From Apodospora peruviana (Eukaryota; Ascomycota; Sordariomycetes; Sordariales; Lasiosphaeriaceae), in contig JAUEDM010000007.1 of the NCBI GenBank assembly GCA_033439685.1, positions 3,276,501 through 3,340,500 of the forward strand: DNA of 64,000 bases. The letters are read 5' to 3'. Shown here one piece after another: positions 21,861 through 31,829 of this stretch. A model generated the notes under the pieces. It was not told the origin of the DNA, searched no databases, and saw only the letters and a program-made list of their open reading frames with translations. Positions within the stretch are counted from its first letter, which is position 1; the number at the start of each line of letters is the position of its first letter. The position numbers and the translations under genes are program-made.

Positions 21861-22227
21861 GTCAAAGAACAAAACATAATCGTTGTGACGATGTACGTAC
21901 AGGGCTGGCATGGCGCACTGGTATGGTTGTGTAGTATTGGCTGGTTTGTCACAGTCGTCAGCGTGATTTTTCGTTTGTTTGGGATTTGAGTGTCAAGGCA
22001 AACAATGTCACATAGGCCAGACAGGAACGGAAATCTTGTCACGAGAATAAAGTTCATGATTCAATATCCAAATGCAACCAATGACTATCCACTATCAGAA
22101 AGAAAAAAAACAAACGTCCGCTCAGTCATACATGCCTGTCCTCATTAAAAATCGACCTTCCCAGCAGTTCAGCTTTCAAAAAGAGGGGGAAAAAGAGTGA
22201 CCGCCCGACTAGACTCAAAAAGAGTCT

Positions 22228-22781
22228 TCATGATCCCAAAAAAAATTCATCATCCTCATCATGATATGTCTGATATGTCTCCAAAAACTCCATCCTCTTA
22301 TGGCTAAGGACCAATCTCACGAGTTCAACCACGCGTAGCCGTAGCATGGTGCAAATCACATGTGGGGTGCTGCAATATGTACACAGGTTCTCAGCCTTGT
22401 TGGCCCGCGGATGGTGGAGGAGGAGGTGGTGGAGGACCTGCACGATAAATCGGGTCCAGTGGTGCGCTGCGGTCCATCGGGACTTGTCGGGCCGTTTGCC
22501 GACAAGGTTGAACCGATGATGGGTGACGACGGCGCAGACGGTCTTCGGAGATGGGTGCGGGTTATGCAGGTGGCCGGCGTGCTTGAATTCGGCGAAGAAT
22601 GGCTCGACGTCTTTCGAGTCCAGGCAATCCCGGACCGCTTGGTTGCTGTCAAAGCCGAGGAGCTGCCAAGGTCCATCATCAGGTTGATGCTGTGCTTCTT
22701 CTGGCGGATGCCGGGCCAGTTGGCCTTGAACGCGTTGACCACGAAGTTGTTGTAGTTGTCCGCGGGGAGAGCGAGATCCAT
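22228..22781 (-). pseudogene. Unknown gene interrupted by a one-base frameshift
   Basis: From the ATG at 22781 the frame reads MDLALPADNYNNF, then VVNAFKANWPGI, then KHSINLMM. Close to 22675-22683 the sensible reading moves to another frame: DGPWQLLGFDSNQAVRD, DVEPFFAEFKHAGHL, HHRFNLVGKRPDKSRW, HHWTRFIVQVLHHLL, ENLCTYCSTPHVICTM and FLETYQTYHDEDDEFFLGS, ending at 22228. Adding one G at the ATGATGG site would make a single open frame of about 185 residues. The second part has no good ATG of its own near its start. I do not recognise the family. A true frameshift, an assembly error in a G pair, or two separate frames are all possible. Confidence 0.5.
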
Positions 22782-23932
22782 CTTGGGCTGGTGTGCTGGA
22801 GAGGTAGGTGTGGGACGGTCGGTAGATTTTGATATGTGCTGATGTGCAGTAAAGAAATTCTCAAGAGTAGATGATAGAGCGTAAATGTATGAAGTCTTGT
22901 TGATGGTAGAGGGTTGAAGAACGAGCTGGAGATCTGTCGACACTTTGTGTTGCAGAGGCACTGGGAGGAAAAGATGGTTGGTAAACGGAAAGGTGAGCAA
23001 GACTTTATACCGGATCCAGATGCTCCAGATTAGAGGTTTTGTGGCTGATTCGATTGAGTCTTTTTGTTGTTGATTTTGGTTTAGGTTTTTGTCCTTGATT
23101 TGATTGTCATTTTAAGGCTGATCTGATCGAGTCTTTTATTGTTTATTTAGTTTAGGTTTTCCTCCATGAGCCACTTGTCGTTTTAAGGGGTGATTTGATC
23201 AAGTTTCTTCTTCTACATCTTAATTAGCTTTTCGCCTTTCCATTTCGATAATATGTAGGTTTATTAGCTCTATCGTGACTCGAGCTTTCCCGTACTGTTA
23301 GTTTATACTAGTGAAAGACTGCATGTGATGGCAAACTCCATTCGCTGTTCGTCCCCAAGGGTCTGCAGCCTTTGACTTTGTGGGGCTATAAACTTAGTTT
23401 TAAATGGGCAACTGAAACTCTGGTTATTTGTGACGTTGACTCCGTGGCTTAGATGATATGCTTGTTATTGTTATAATACGGTCGGGTTAGAGTTCCATAG
23501 TCCACGGTCGTAGCCTCAACTGTGTTTCCGTGAGTACATGTACCGAGCCGTTACTGAACCGTTAGCTCAGCATATATCCTATTACTAATCTGCTATCCAA
23601 TTAATAAAATTTAGATGGTGCCGGTCTAATATGTCTCATGCTCTGAGTCATCCCACAACATTCAGGATGCCCAGTCTGGGAATACCACGCGGTTCCAGCG
23701 ATCCATTCAGGAGACAAGTTGTCCGTCCTGATGGGTAACATTGAAATAATGCAACAATAACAGTTATAACACGTTGTGAAGCTTCGTACGTTCCTATAAT
23801 CTGCATGTAAGCCCGCGAGGGCGTTATCTGTTTTTAATCTACTCGCTCATCTTATCCAGCTTAGATCTGTTGACTGATGTATACAATTCGACCTCGACTC
23901 CTATACAAACAACATCTTCCACTAATCACACT
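22782..23932. other. Intergenic with diverged tandem repeat
   Basis: About 1.15 kb. A diverged 72-bp tandem repeat lies at 23043-23237. No gene recognised. Confidence 0.55.
23043..23237. repeat. Diverged tandem repeat, about 72-bp unit, 2.5 copies
   Basis: Units start at 23043, 23116 and 23187. Each begins with a GGCTGAT-type motif and the first two end in TTTTAA. Copies differ mostly by C/T changes. Confidence 0.65.
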
Positions 23933-25020
23933 CTATTTACTCCCACCACCAGCAGTCTCATTATTCGCCCGTGAAAACATCTCGCTCACAAACCCAACAC
24001 TAGCAGGCAACCTCGTCTCCTGGCTCCAGTTCCCGCTCGTGAACCAAGCACTATGCACGCCAAGCCTGACGGTCCCCAAGATCTGCTCATACAGCGTCTG
24101 GTTATTCGCGGTCGGCGGATCCACAACCTGGTGAACGATCACCACCGCCTTCGAGTTCAGGGCAGGATCTTTTGGTAGTCCGGCGGTCTTGTTACCCAGG
24201 CCCTGGTACATTTCTCTATAATCGTAAGGCGTGTAGGTGCCCGCGCAGTCTTCGTTGGGGGTGCTCGTCCAGCAGGTCTCGCGGGTAACCACCGCGTCGG
24301 CCATTTGAAACAAAAAAGGTTCGTACTCCGTGGTCGGGTTGGACCCCGGGTTCATGATGATGCTGAACTGGTTTCTTGGTTGCGGACCTTTGGTAGCAAA
24401 CTCGTTACGCGCAAATGAGGTCAAGTGTTCATATTCGGATCTGTTGCCGATGTCGATTCCTGTTTCGTCGAACCAGAGCCCGTGGATGGAAATGTTGGCT
24501 TCTACCCCGAAGGACCAGGTTGCTGCTTTGTCCCAGAGGGCCCTGACCACACAGAGCGTTAGGGACGAGATGAGAGAAAGAGAAGAAAAGAGAGAGAGAC
24601 AAACCACTCTGTGATATCCTTCTCTATTTCTTCACGACTGCGTAAGGTCTCGTCGCCGTACCGAGTATAGATGTATCCGACGGTTTGCGCGTTGGGTTCT
24701 TGGTTGATTTTGGCCAGGTTGGTGGAGTAGTCCCGGTTGCAACCGTGCTCGATGAATGGATCAAAGTTCGGGTCCGTGGTGTCGTGGACGTTGCAGCCGC
24801 CTGGGTTGCCCGGAGTGGACGTGTTCTTGGGCCCGTTGTTGGGGTTGATGACGACGTAGAAGTGCATGTCCCGGTTGGCACGGATGGCGTCGATGGTGGC
24901 GCTCCATTCTGCTGAGGTTGTCGTGCCGCCTGGCGCCGCGTATAGAGGGAGCATGATCTCTGTGCGGGCCATGACTGTTATGGTGAGACCACTTAGGCTT
25001 GTGAAGAGAGAAGACTTCAT
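23933..25020 (-). CDS. Spherulation-specific family 4 protein
   Basis: Two exons, 25020-24605 and 24542-23933, give 341 residues, joined as GAG TG|G GCC CTC with a CCCTAAC branch site in the intron. The protein has the recognisable order of the spherulation-specific family 4 domain: IMLPLYAAPGG near the start, FYVVINPNNGPKN, NRDYSTNLAKIN, TVGYIYTRYGDETLRS, the HGLWFDETG strand, FSIIMNPGSNP, and late segments such as VVIVHQVVD and SAWFTSGNW. The fold is thought to be a glycosidase-like TIM barrel, and the FDE motif fits a catalytic carboxylate. The substrate is not settled for this family. An ATG at 24972 (MARTEIMLP) is an alternative start. The N-terminus MKSSLFTSLSGLTITVMA is only weakly signal-like. 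Confidence 0.88.
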
Positions 25021-26462
25021 TGTGAGAATACAGTAAGTAAACAAAAGGGGTTACAGATGTTGTGTTTGTTCTGTTTGGTAGACTCGGTCTGTTCACTGGG
25101 TGATTTGATGTGTGTTTCCATGGTGAGGTTCTGTCAGTTTATATGTGATTTGTGACTGTTTGATCTACTTCTAGTTACGATGTTTCTACAGGCTAAAGCT
25201 GGCTATCCTTATGACTGCGCCTCTCTTTCATCATTGTCAGGGCCAGGCTCAATGCTTGGAATTCAGGTTTCTAGAAGGTTGTCCCGCATGTGCCTTAGAC
25301 CCAAATCCTTCGGGGGGGCCGGTAACTAATGCGTTCATCCCAATCTTCTGGCCCATAGTGCAGATGGTGGCCATGGTGATTGGCAGACAAACAAGGCACC
25401 GGACTGTGCCTCTCCCAATCTTTGGTACCAGATCCATTCGAACCGCACTCTACCCCGGTATACGTGCACTTCAGCACGATCACATGAGTGGCGCATGGCG
25501 TGGACCTGTCATGCAAGAGTCCGAGATGTGAGTGGACCAAGCTATGTGGAAGTACAGCAGGATAATAATGATCGACCACTACTAATGCTTTCACTATTCA
25601 GGGGGTTATTAACTGGGTGTGTCCAAGTGCTGTCGATTACAAATGGATGAGATTTGGGTACACACAGCCTCTCGCACACGACCCATCCTAGTCTTACATA
25701 TTTTATCCAGGTTAGCCTCGTAGATATGTGCTTGGTTTATATTGATATTGACGGCGTCGGACGGGAGTTGTTGCTCCACGATGCATAATCCGTCAAGTAA
25801 TAAATATATGACGGTTCTCGCATTCCACTCGGAATGAAATTTGTTTTCATCAAATCGCCATGTATTTCCCTGGAGTTGTAGTCTACTGTCGGAATCCCAA
25901 TTAAGGCCGGAGCCGTGCTCTGTGCTCGGTAATGTAGTACGAGAGAAGGACTTACACGACCATGCACTCGTCAACTTTCATGTCATCAGACACTTGATGA
26001 TTCTTCAATGCTGCGAGCACGGGGTACTTAAGGTCTGGTACCAGGGCAATTAAACATCACGGTGATTACATACACATTAGAGTTTTTCTCTCCACGTCCT
26101 CCCAATCAAAAACCCACATTGTGACTGCTGCATGGCTTTAGAACTGGTGTGCGACACTTGAATCCTACCGCTCAATACGATTGGCGGGTACGGCGAAGGA
26201 ACCAACAAGTACGACGTTAGCACGCACACCGGCGTCAGCAAGTTATGGAGCCAAGATCCATCAATGATTCGACTTATAAGTAGCGGCAGTTCATGTCTTT
26301 GGTCCTTATAGCTGTCCTACCTATTTTCTCTTTTTCTTTTCCCAAGTCTTCACGCATAACTCTCGCTTCGCTTCAGACTGACTGGTCTCGCAACTCAACT
26401 GCAAATTAGACATCTTTGCTCAGCTGCTCTGCACCTCGAAATAAATCGACAACGAAACCAAC
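25021..26462. other. Intergenic, nothing recognised
   Basis: About 1.4 kb between divergently oriented genes. Open stretches on both strands lack motifs or repeats. Confidence 0.5.
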
Positions 26463-26942
26463 ATGGGCGCTCCAGTTATTTTGTGCGGCAAGACCGAGAT
26501 GATTGGGGAGGGTGTCATCGCAGGTTTGAAGCCGGAATACGACGGTGTGCAAAGTCCTTCAATCCCCTTTTTGGTCCAAGACTCTAACAATCCTCCAGTC
26601 ATCCATTTCATCCTCACGCCCGAGGCCGGCGCAACCCAGATTCCCGCCATTCTCAAGGGCGAGCAGTCACCCCCGTTGGACTCTGCTCTCGGGACCAAGG
26701 ATTACTCGAAACCTCCCATTGCAGTCATCCTTGGTGGCGGATATGACGATGCGGCCATCGAGCATATTATGAAGGCTGCGGTGGGCATCAAACCCATTCC
26801 GTGGCTGTGACCGGATCTGACCAAGCCGGCTCCTCCGCTGGGTCCCGAGTACGGCAAGGCAATGGTCGCCCGAGTCAAGGAAGTACTGGCCAAATTGGAA
26901 AAAGAGGGAAAATTGGGAGAGGAGAAGCTTCAATGGTATTGA
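26463..26942 (+). pseudogene. Small conserved fungal protein with an internal TGA
   Basis: The frame opens at 26463 (MGAPVILCGKTEMIGEGVI) and reads HFILTPEAGA, SALGTKDYSKPPIAVILGGGYDDAAIE and IKPIPWL, then TGA at 26808-26810. The same frame then continues as PDLTKPAPPLGPEYGK, MVARVKEVLAKLEKEGKLG and EEKLQWY to a second stop at 26942. From memory, relatives of this fungal family of unknown function have Arg at the TGA position and the same C-terminal half. So the TGA most simply comes from CGA by a C-to-T change. The base after TGA is C, a context that favours readthrough, so a functional extended product is possible. The total is 159 residues if read through; the product is 115 residues if it stops. 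No signal peptide. Confidence 0.65.
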
Positions 26943-26997
26943 TGTACACTGTCGACGTGAGCTATCAATATGTGATCCAGAAAATCACTGGACTGTC

Positions 26998-27390
26998 TTA
27001 ATCCCTTTGAGTCCAATGAGTCGAGTTATGGTAAGGCCAAGTTGCGCCGTTAACCCTGGTAATTGCACTTGCGACAGCTCCTCCAGTATGTATTCCACCT
27101 GGTGCAATACCAATAACATACCAGGTGTTTGTGAGTGGATTGTATCCTTGTCGCTTGGCGAGCATGATTTTACCGGCGCGTCGATTGAGTACCTTAAGGT
27201 AAGCATTCGCGAAGCCCGCAATATTAGTCTCATCCTGGAATGCCGACTCGCACTTGAGCTCGATGATATTGATTCTTCCGCGCCGGGTTGTACAAAGTGT
27301 TTTCATGGAAGATGTCAGCACGATCCCCGTTGGTATACACCGGCACGTGTTCACGCTGGCATGTTGTCCTGACTTGATTGCAAACTCTGA
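26998..27390 (-). pseudogene. Gene fragment, unknown family
   Basis: Coding-like sequence reads toward lower coordinates. HVPVYTNGDRADIFHENTLYNP (near 27355-27290) is in one frame. Then RINIIELKCESAFQDETNIAGF, NPLTNTWYVIGIAPGGIHTGG and NGATWPYHNSTHW are in another, to a stop at 26998. There is no plausible start or upstream domain. It looks like the C-terminal piece of a larger lost gene, with at least one frameshift. The family is not recognised. Confidence 0.45.
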
Positions 27391-28349
27391 TGTTGGTTAA
27401 ATCGTTCGACTGTTCGACTGTTCAACTTTGTATTTCGGCCAAAATGTTAGTACCCGATCAAGGGTGATTGGATGGTTAACTCACCTCCTTTCTTGCTCTG
27501 ATAGTGCGTTTTTTTGTAATATCTCGGAGTAAAATACCAACATCATACTGTCTCCGGGACCAATTGGAGAAAAAGATGTTTTGTACCTCGCCAGAACATC
27601 CCTGCAGTCACTGCCAGGCAGCTATCAAACGCAGAGACCATCAAGAACCTCCTATCCAAATCCTAGAAAATACGTAAAGAATAGCGCGACGGCTTTGTAG
27701 TACCCATAGAAGAGAGGTTCTCTATCACTGTACCTCACAAGCCCAGCTAGCTCTCCCACAATACACGCAAACGGAGACCGGTGATTACTCCTGGCATTAA
27801 CTTGATCAACCGCAGCTCTTTGAATCAAAAGACGAACAAAATTCCATTGAAACCGAGGTTGTGTGTCTTCTGGTTGCCCAGGAGCCAAAACAACCTCATT
27901 GGTGCGCCTAAACCGGGTTAATAGGACGGCACAGTCACTGCACTTATTTGGCACTGCTACCGAGTATTATTTAGTCGGTCATTAGCCTAGAGGATCATAG
28001 CTGCTACAGTGGCAACTGTGACATTCCAAGACGGAACGACAGGGAGTGGTTACCCCATCTACTGCCTTTTGGGTTGTCGTCGGTCTAACGATACTCCAAG
28101 CGCTCGATATTGGCTCATTCATAACCGCAGCTGGCGAGCATGTGACACTGCCCTAGCAGTACGCTGGGTTCCCATGCAGTTTATTACGCAGCTTATGAAC
28201 ATTTCTGTTGAGGAGGGTAGAAGGAACTTTTTGCACATTCCCCCAAAATCCCTGGTTATATGCCTTTGTGTAGTCTGCTTTTGTTACTGGCAATAGACCA
28301 GGAACGCATTATCCAGGTCTAGCTGGCAACAAACCCTTGACTCGTCGCC
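27391..28349. other. Intergenic, nothing recognised
   Basis: About 960 bp upstream of the CE16-type gene; no motif or repeat stands out. Confidence 0.5.
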
Positions 28350-29416
28350 ATGATTTCGTTGACCCGAGCATTGTTTGTTGGTGGGTTTGGGCTTGCCTCG
28401 CTGGCAACTGCGCTGCCTGTAAGCTCGGAACCAGAAGATAATGCTCTCGCAGCACGCTTCCTCGGAACGAAGTATCTCTTCATCTTGTGAGAATACCTCT
28501 AGTTCAAAATCTACACTCTACCATGGCTAACACGACATCAGCGGCGACTCTTACACCGCAACAGGCTTCAACCCCTCGGGCACCAAGCCCTCATCCGCCA
28601 ACCCGATCGGCAACCCTGCCCTCCCAGGCTCAACCTTTAGCGGAGGCTACGACTGGCCTGGCTATCTCGTCACGAGCTTCAACACGTCGCAGACCCTGCT
28701 ATACAACTATGCGGTCGGTGGTGCGACTGTGGACTCCAACCTTGTGGCACCGCCCGGCAACGGGATCAAGAGCTTCGTGGAACAGACGGCGCAGTGGAAG
28801 AGCGGCGTGGGCACAAAGCCCTCGTACGCGCCATGGACGTCTGACAACACGCTCGCCGGCGCCTTCTTTGGGATCAACGACGTCCTGCAGAAGTACTGGA
28901 AGAATCAGGACGCGCCGGTCACGCAGATGGTCGATCGGTACTTTGAGAACTTCCAGACGCTGTATGCGGGTGGTGTGAGGAACTTCTTTTTTATTACGGT
29001 GCCACGTAAGTTTGGATGTGCCATCTCTTCTTGCTCCTCATTCATAATGTCGTCTAACTAAACATCTTTTCACTTCGTGATGATTAGCCTTGGACAAAGT
29101 CCCCCAAATCGCTGCCCAGTCAGCCACCGGCCGGGCCAAAGTCATGGCCAACGTGAACAGCTTCAACAGCCAGCTCGCCACTCGACTTGCCACCTTTGCA
29201 ACACAAAACGCCAACGTCACGGCCGTGGTGGTTGAGAGTGCTGGTCCCATAAACGCTGCTATCAGCAACCCAAAACAGTACCAAGCCAGTGACGCAACAT
29301 GCCAGAACAGGAACGGAAAGTCATGTCTGTGGTGGGACAATCTGCATCCCGGAACGGCAATCCACAAGCTCCTGGCCGAAGCGGTTGCCACTGCATTCAA
29401 GGGTAGTTTCTTCTGA
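28350..29416 (+). CDS. Secreted GDSL (CE16-type) acetylesterase
   Basis: Three exons, 28350-28486, 28542-29005 and 29088-29416, give 309 residues. The signal peptide is MISLTRALFVGGFGLASLATA. The SGNH hydrolase motifs are in order: block I FGDSYTATG with nucleophile Ser49, a block II Gly in NYAVGGATVDS, block III GINDVLQKYW with the Asn, and block V DNLHPGTAIHKLL with the Asp and His. This set and the length fit carbohydrate esterase family 16, which removes acetyl groups from the ends of xylo- or other oligosaccharides. The first intron splits the codon just before GDS; both introns have textbook donors (GTGAGA, GTAAGT). It lies 620 bp upstream of a GH62 arabinofuranosidase on the same strand, and the two could act together on decorated xylan. 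Confidence 0.9.
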
Positions 29417-30037
29417 GGGTAATTTTGGGGATGATTCGTGTAGGTGGCCTTTATCGTTAGTTGGGCATGCCAAGGCGGACGTGGACGTGGACGTTGGGGT
29501 GAATAGGAGGTGATATTTTCCCGGTTATACTTCATCAAGCGACTTACAAGCGCCCCAATGACTACAAGCGCTCCAATGACCTCGCATCATCATGGCAAAT
29601 AATATTCATATTGTACTCGACCCAACCATGCGGATCGTTGTGCCTCCGCATTTTCGCCTCCGCATTTCGCGTACGGAGAAAATTGAGCCACAGTGCAGTG
29701 TAACTGCCGTAGCCGCTACCAGAGAAATATTTCCCGTTTGGACGACCAAGATATTGGTGGAAAATCGACCATCTAATACCTAAAGTTCCAAGATCTCGAA
29801 AACCCGGTCTGGGCAGTCTCATTGTCATTTGGCAAACCCGTAAACTGCAAGGTATCCCCGGCATTTGGCCTCAAACGGGGTCAGTAAGTCCGTATAGTTG
29901 CTTCCGTCATGGTCAAGAGCTTGGCCATGTGATGGTATGTATATATACGCAGCGACGTGTCTGTCTTCCGCCTTGATCTTTCTATCTGGGGTCGAGAAGG
30001 TACCTGAAACATAACACTTTCAAACCCGCTGATCACG
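29417..30037. other. Intergenic, promoter region of GH62 gene
   Basis: About 620 bp between two same-strand genes. It contains a TATA-like element at 29940-29947; nothing else stands out. Confidence 0.5.
29940..29947 (+). promoter_or_regulatory. TATA-box candidate for the GH62 gene
   Basis: TATATATA lies 90 bp upstream of the GH62 start codon, a usual distance for a strongly expressed fungal gene. Sequence inspection only. Confidence 0.45.
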
Positions 30038-31012
30038 ATGAGACTCACAAACACAATCACGCTTCTAGTCTCGGCGGCGACTGCCACAGCCCAGCAGACG
30101 TGCAGCCTGCCCTCAACCTACCGCTGGACATCCACCGGCGTCCTCGCAACCCCAAAGTCAGGATGGGCCTCCCTCAAAGACTTCACCACCGTCCCGTACA
30201 ACGGCCAACACCTCGTCTACGCAACAACCCACGACACCGGCTCAAACTGGGGCTCGATGAACTTTGGCCTCTTCTCCAACTGGTCCGACATGGCCACCGC
30301 CCCTCAAAACAAAATGAACTATGGCACAGTCGCGCCCTCACTCTTCTACTTTGCCCCTAAAAGCATCTGGGTGCTCGCCTACCAGTGGGGCCCGACAGCC
30401 TTCTCCTACCGTACCTCAAACGACCCGACCAACGCCAACGGCTGGTCGGGCGTCCAGACCCTCTTCAGTGGAACCATCTCTGGCTCGAGCACGGGCTGCA
30501 TTGACCAGGCGGTCATCGGCGACAATACGACCATGTACCTCTTCTTCGCCGGCGACAACGGCAAGATCTACCGCGCGAGCATGCCCATCGACAAGTTCCC
30601 GGCCAGCTTCGGCTCGTCCTCGACGGTTGTTATGTCAGACACAACCAACAACCTGTTTGAGGCCGTGCAGGTGTATACCGTGAACGGCACGTCCCCACAG
30701 CAGTACCTGATGATTGTGGAGGCCATCGGGTCCAACGGGCGGTATTTCAGGTCGTTCACCACCACGGACCTGGGAGGGAAGTGGACGCCCCAGGCCGCGA
30801 CGGAGAGCAACCCGTTTGCGGGCAAGGCGAACAGTGGCGCGACTTGGACCAACGATATCAGCCACGGGGAGCTGATTCGGGTGACGGCGGATGAGAAGAT
30901 GTTGATCGATCCGTGCAAACTGCAGCTGCTCTATCAGGGGCGGGCGCCGAGCTCGGGGGGTGATTATGGCCGGCTGCCTTATCGCCCTGGTTTGTTGACG
31001 CTGCAGCGCTAG
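30038..31012 (+). CDS. GH62 alpha-L-arabinofuranosidase
   Basis: A single exon of 324 residues. The signal peptide MRLTNTITLLVSAATATAQQ is followed directly by the GH62 five-bladed beta-propeller. Family features are YRWTSTG, the general-base region LKDFTTVPYNGQHLVYAT, WGSMNFGLFSNWSDMA, PKSIWVLAYQWG, CIDQAVIGDNTTMYLFFAGDNG, the acid/base region NLFEAVQVYTV, YFRSFTTTDLGGKW, NDISHGELIR, and the closing LLYQGRAPSSGGDYGRLPYRPGLL. Length and order match a full-length enzyme without a CBM1. It removes arabinose side chains from arabinoxylan outside the cell. Confidence 0.96.
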   Translation: MRLTNTITLLVSAATATAQQTCSLPSTYRWTSTGVLATPKSGWASLKDFTTVPYNGQHLVYATTHDTGSNWGSMNFGLFSNWSDMATAPQNKMNYGTVAPSLFYFAPKSIWVLAYQWGPTAFSYRTSNDPTNANGWSGVQTLFSGTISGSSTGCIDQAVIGDNTTMYLFFAGDNGKIYRASMPIDKFPASFGSSSTVVMSDTTNNLFEAVQVYTVNGTSPQQYLMIVEAIGSNGRYFRSFTTTDLGGKWTPQAATESNPFAGKANSGATWTNDISHGELIRVTADEKMLIDPCKLQLLYQGRAPSSGGDYGRLPYRPGLLTLQR

Positions 31013-31829
31013 GTTTTTGTACAAAAGACACACTTGTTTGTTGTTCCTAGTACATTCTCCAGGGGTTGAAACATTCTTTCAATAAAGTTGGATCCAAAAT
31101 ACCTGTCCCCAAACTTTCCAACTCCATAAAGGCTCCTTCCCGCCGTGTCCCTCGCCGTTGACTACCACGCTTGTACCTTCGGTTCCGCGCGGTTGGACAG
31201 AAACCAATCCCCCCTCCCGGTGAAATTTGAAAGTGCGAAAGTTAAGAGCGGAGCCATTGCGTGAATTATCTGTGTCCGTCCTGCCTTTATTCAAAGTGTC
31301 CTGTTATTTCCACATTCAGAGCCGTTAGGAGGCCTTCCTTCCAACCATTCAGGAGAAATCTCTGCCTAATGGCCTCCACAACCCACATCTATGTACACGG
31401 GACCTAGCATAGCACGTCATGACACGTCAAGTGCGTATGACTGGTTGGCTGCTGAACGGCTTGACTGGCTGGCGCGGGAAGGGGACCATGACGTGGGGAC
31501 GGGAGGGAACCCTTGCCCACACGACTGACATGGCGGAGTCGGCGACAAGCAGGTGCTAGAGCAGCGGGGACGATCCAGAGGATGTAGTATGGCAGGAAGT
31601 AGGCGTCTGGTCGCAACCCACGCCTAATGCGGTCTGTATAGAGGACAAGGAAAGTGAAATGAACTGAGTGCTCTCTGGTTGTACCTTAATTACCATGTTG
31701 GGAAGAACCGACGAACCGACTCCGATGCATTTCGTTCTTCAACGCCCGTGGTTCTTCAACACCCGTGGTTCCAGATTGTGCTCGGTAGCTTGTCAACGGT
31801 TTCTTGTACGGTTCTTCACTTGTTTACTC
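31013..31829. other. Intergenic with diverged direct repeat, left copy
   Basis: About 800 bp. It contains the left copy (31066-31165) of a repeat seen again at 34240-34340. No gene recognised. Confidence 0.5.
31066..31165 (+). repeat. Diverged direct repeat, left copy
   Basis: About 100 bp matching 34240-34340 in the same orientation. The best core is CCTGTCCCCAAACTTTCC, continuing through ATAAAGGCTCCTTC. Differences past the core are largely C-to-T or G-to-A, again suggestive of RIP. The two copies bracket the decayed gene at 31.8-34.3 kb. Confidence 0.6.

Larger units (their letters stand above)
20020..22227. other. Long A/T-rich intergenic region
   Basis: About 2.2 kb. It holds a (TA)10 tract at 21114-21133 and a C24A21 homopolymer junction at 21816-21860. 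I see no gene; open stretches lack conserved motifs. Confidence 0.6.

Noticed and set aside
15351..31012. Secondary-metabolite gene cluster
   Set aside because: No PKS, NRPS, terpene synthase, P450 or cluster regulator is present; the genes are hydrolases and unrelated proteins.
31079..31294. A minus-strand open frame over the left direct repeat
   Set aside because: Partly similar to the frame over the right copy, but with no start, domain or intact length; treated as repeat sequence.
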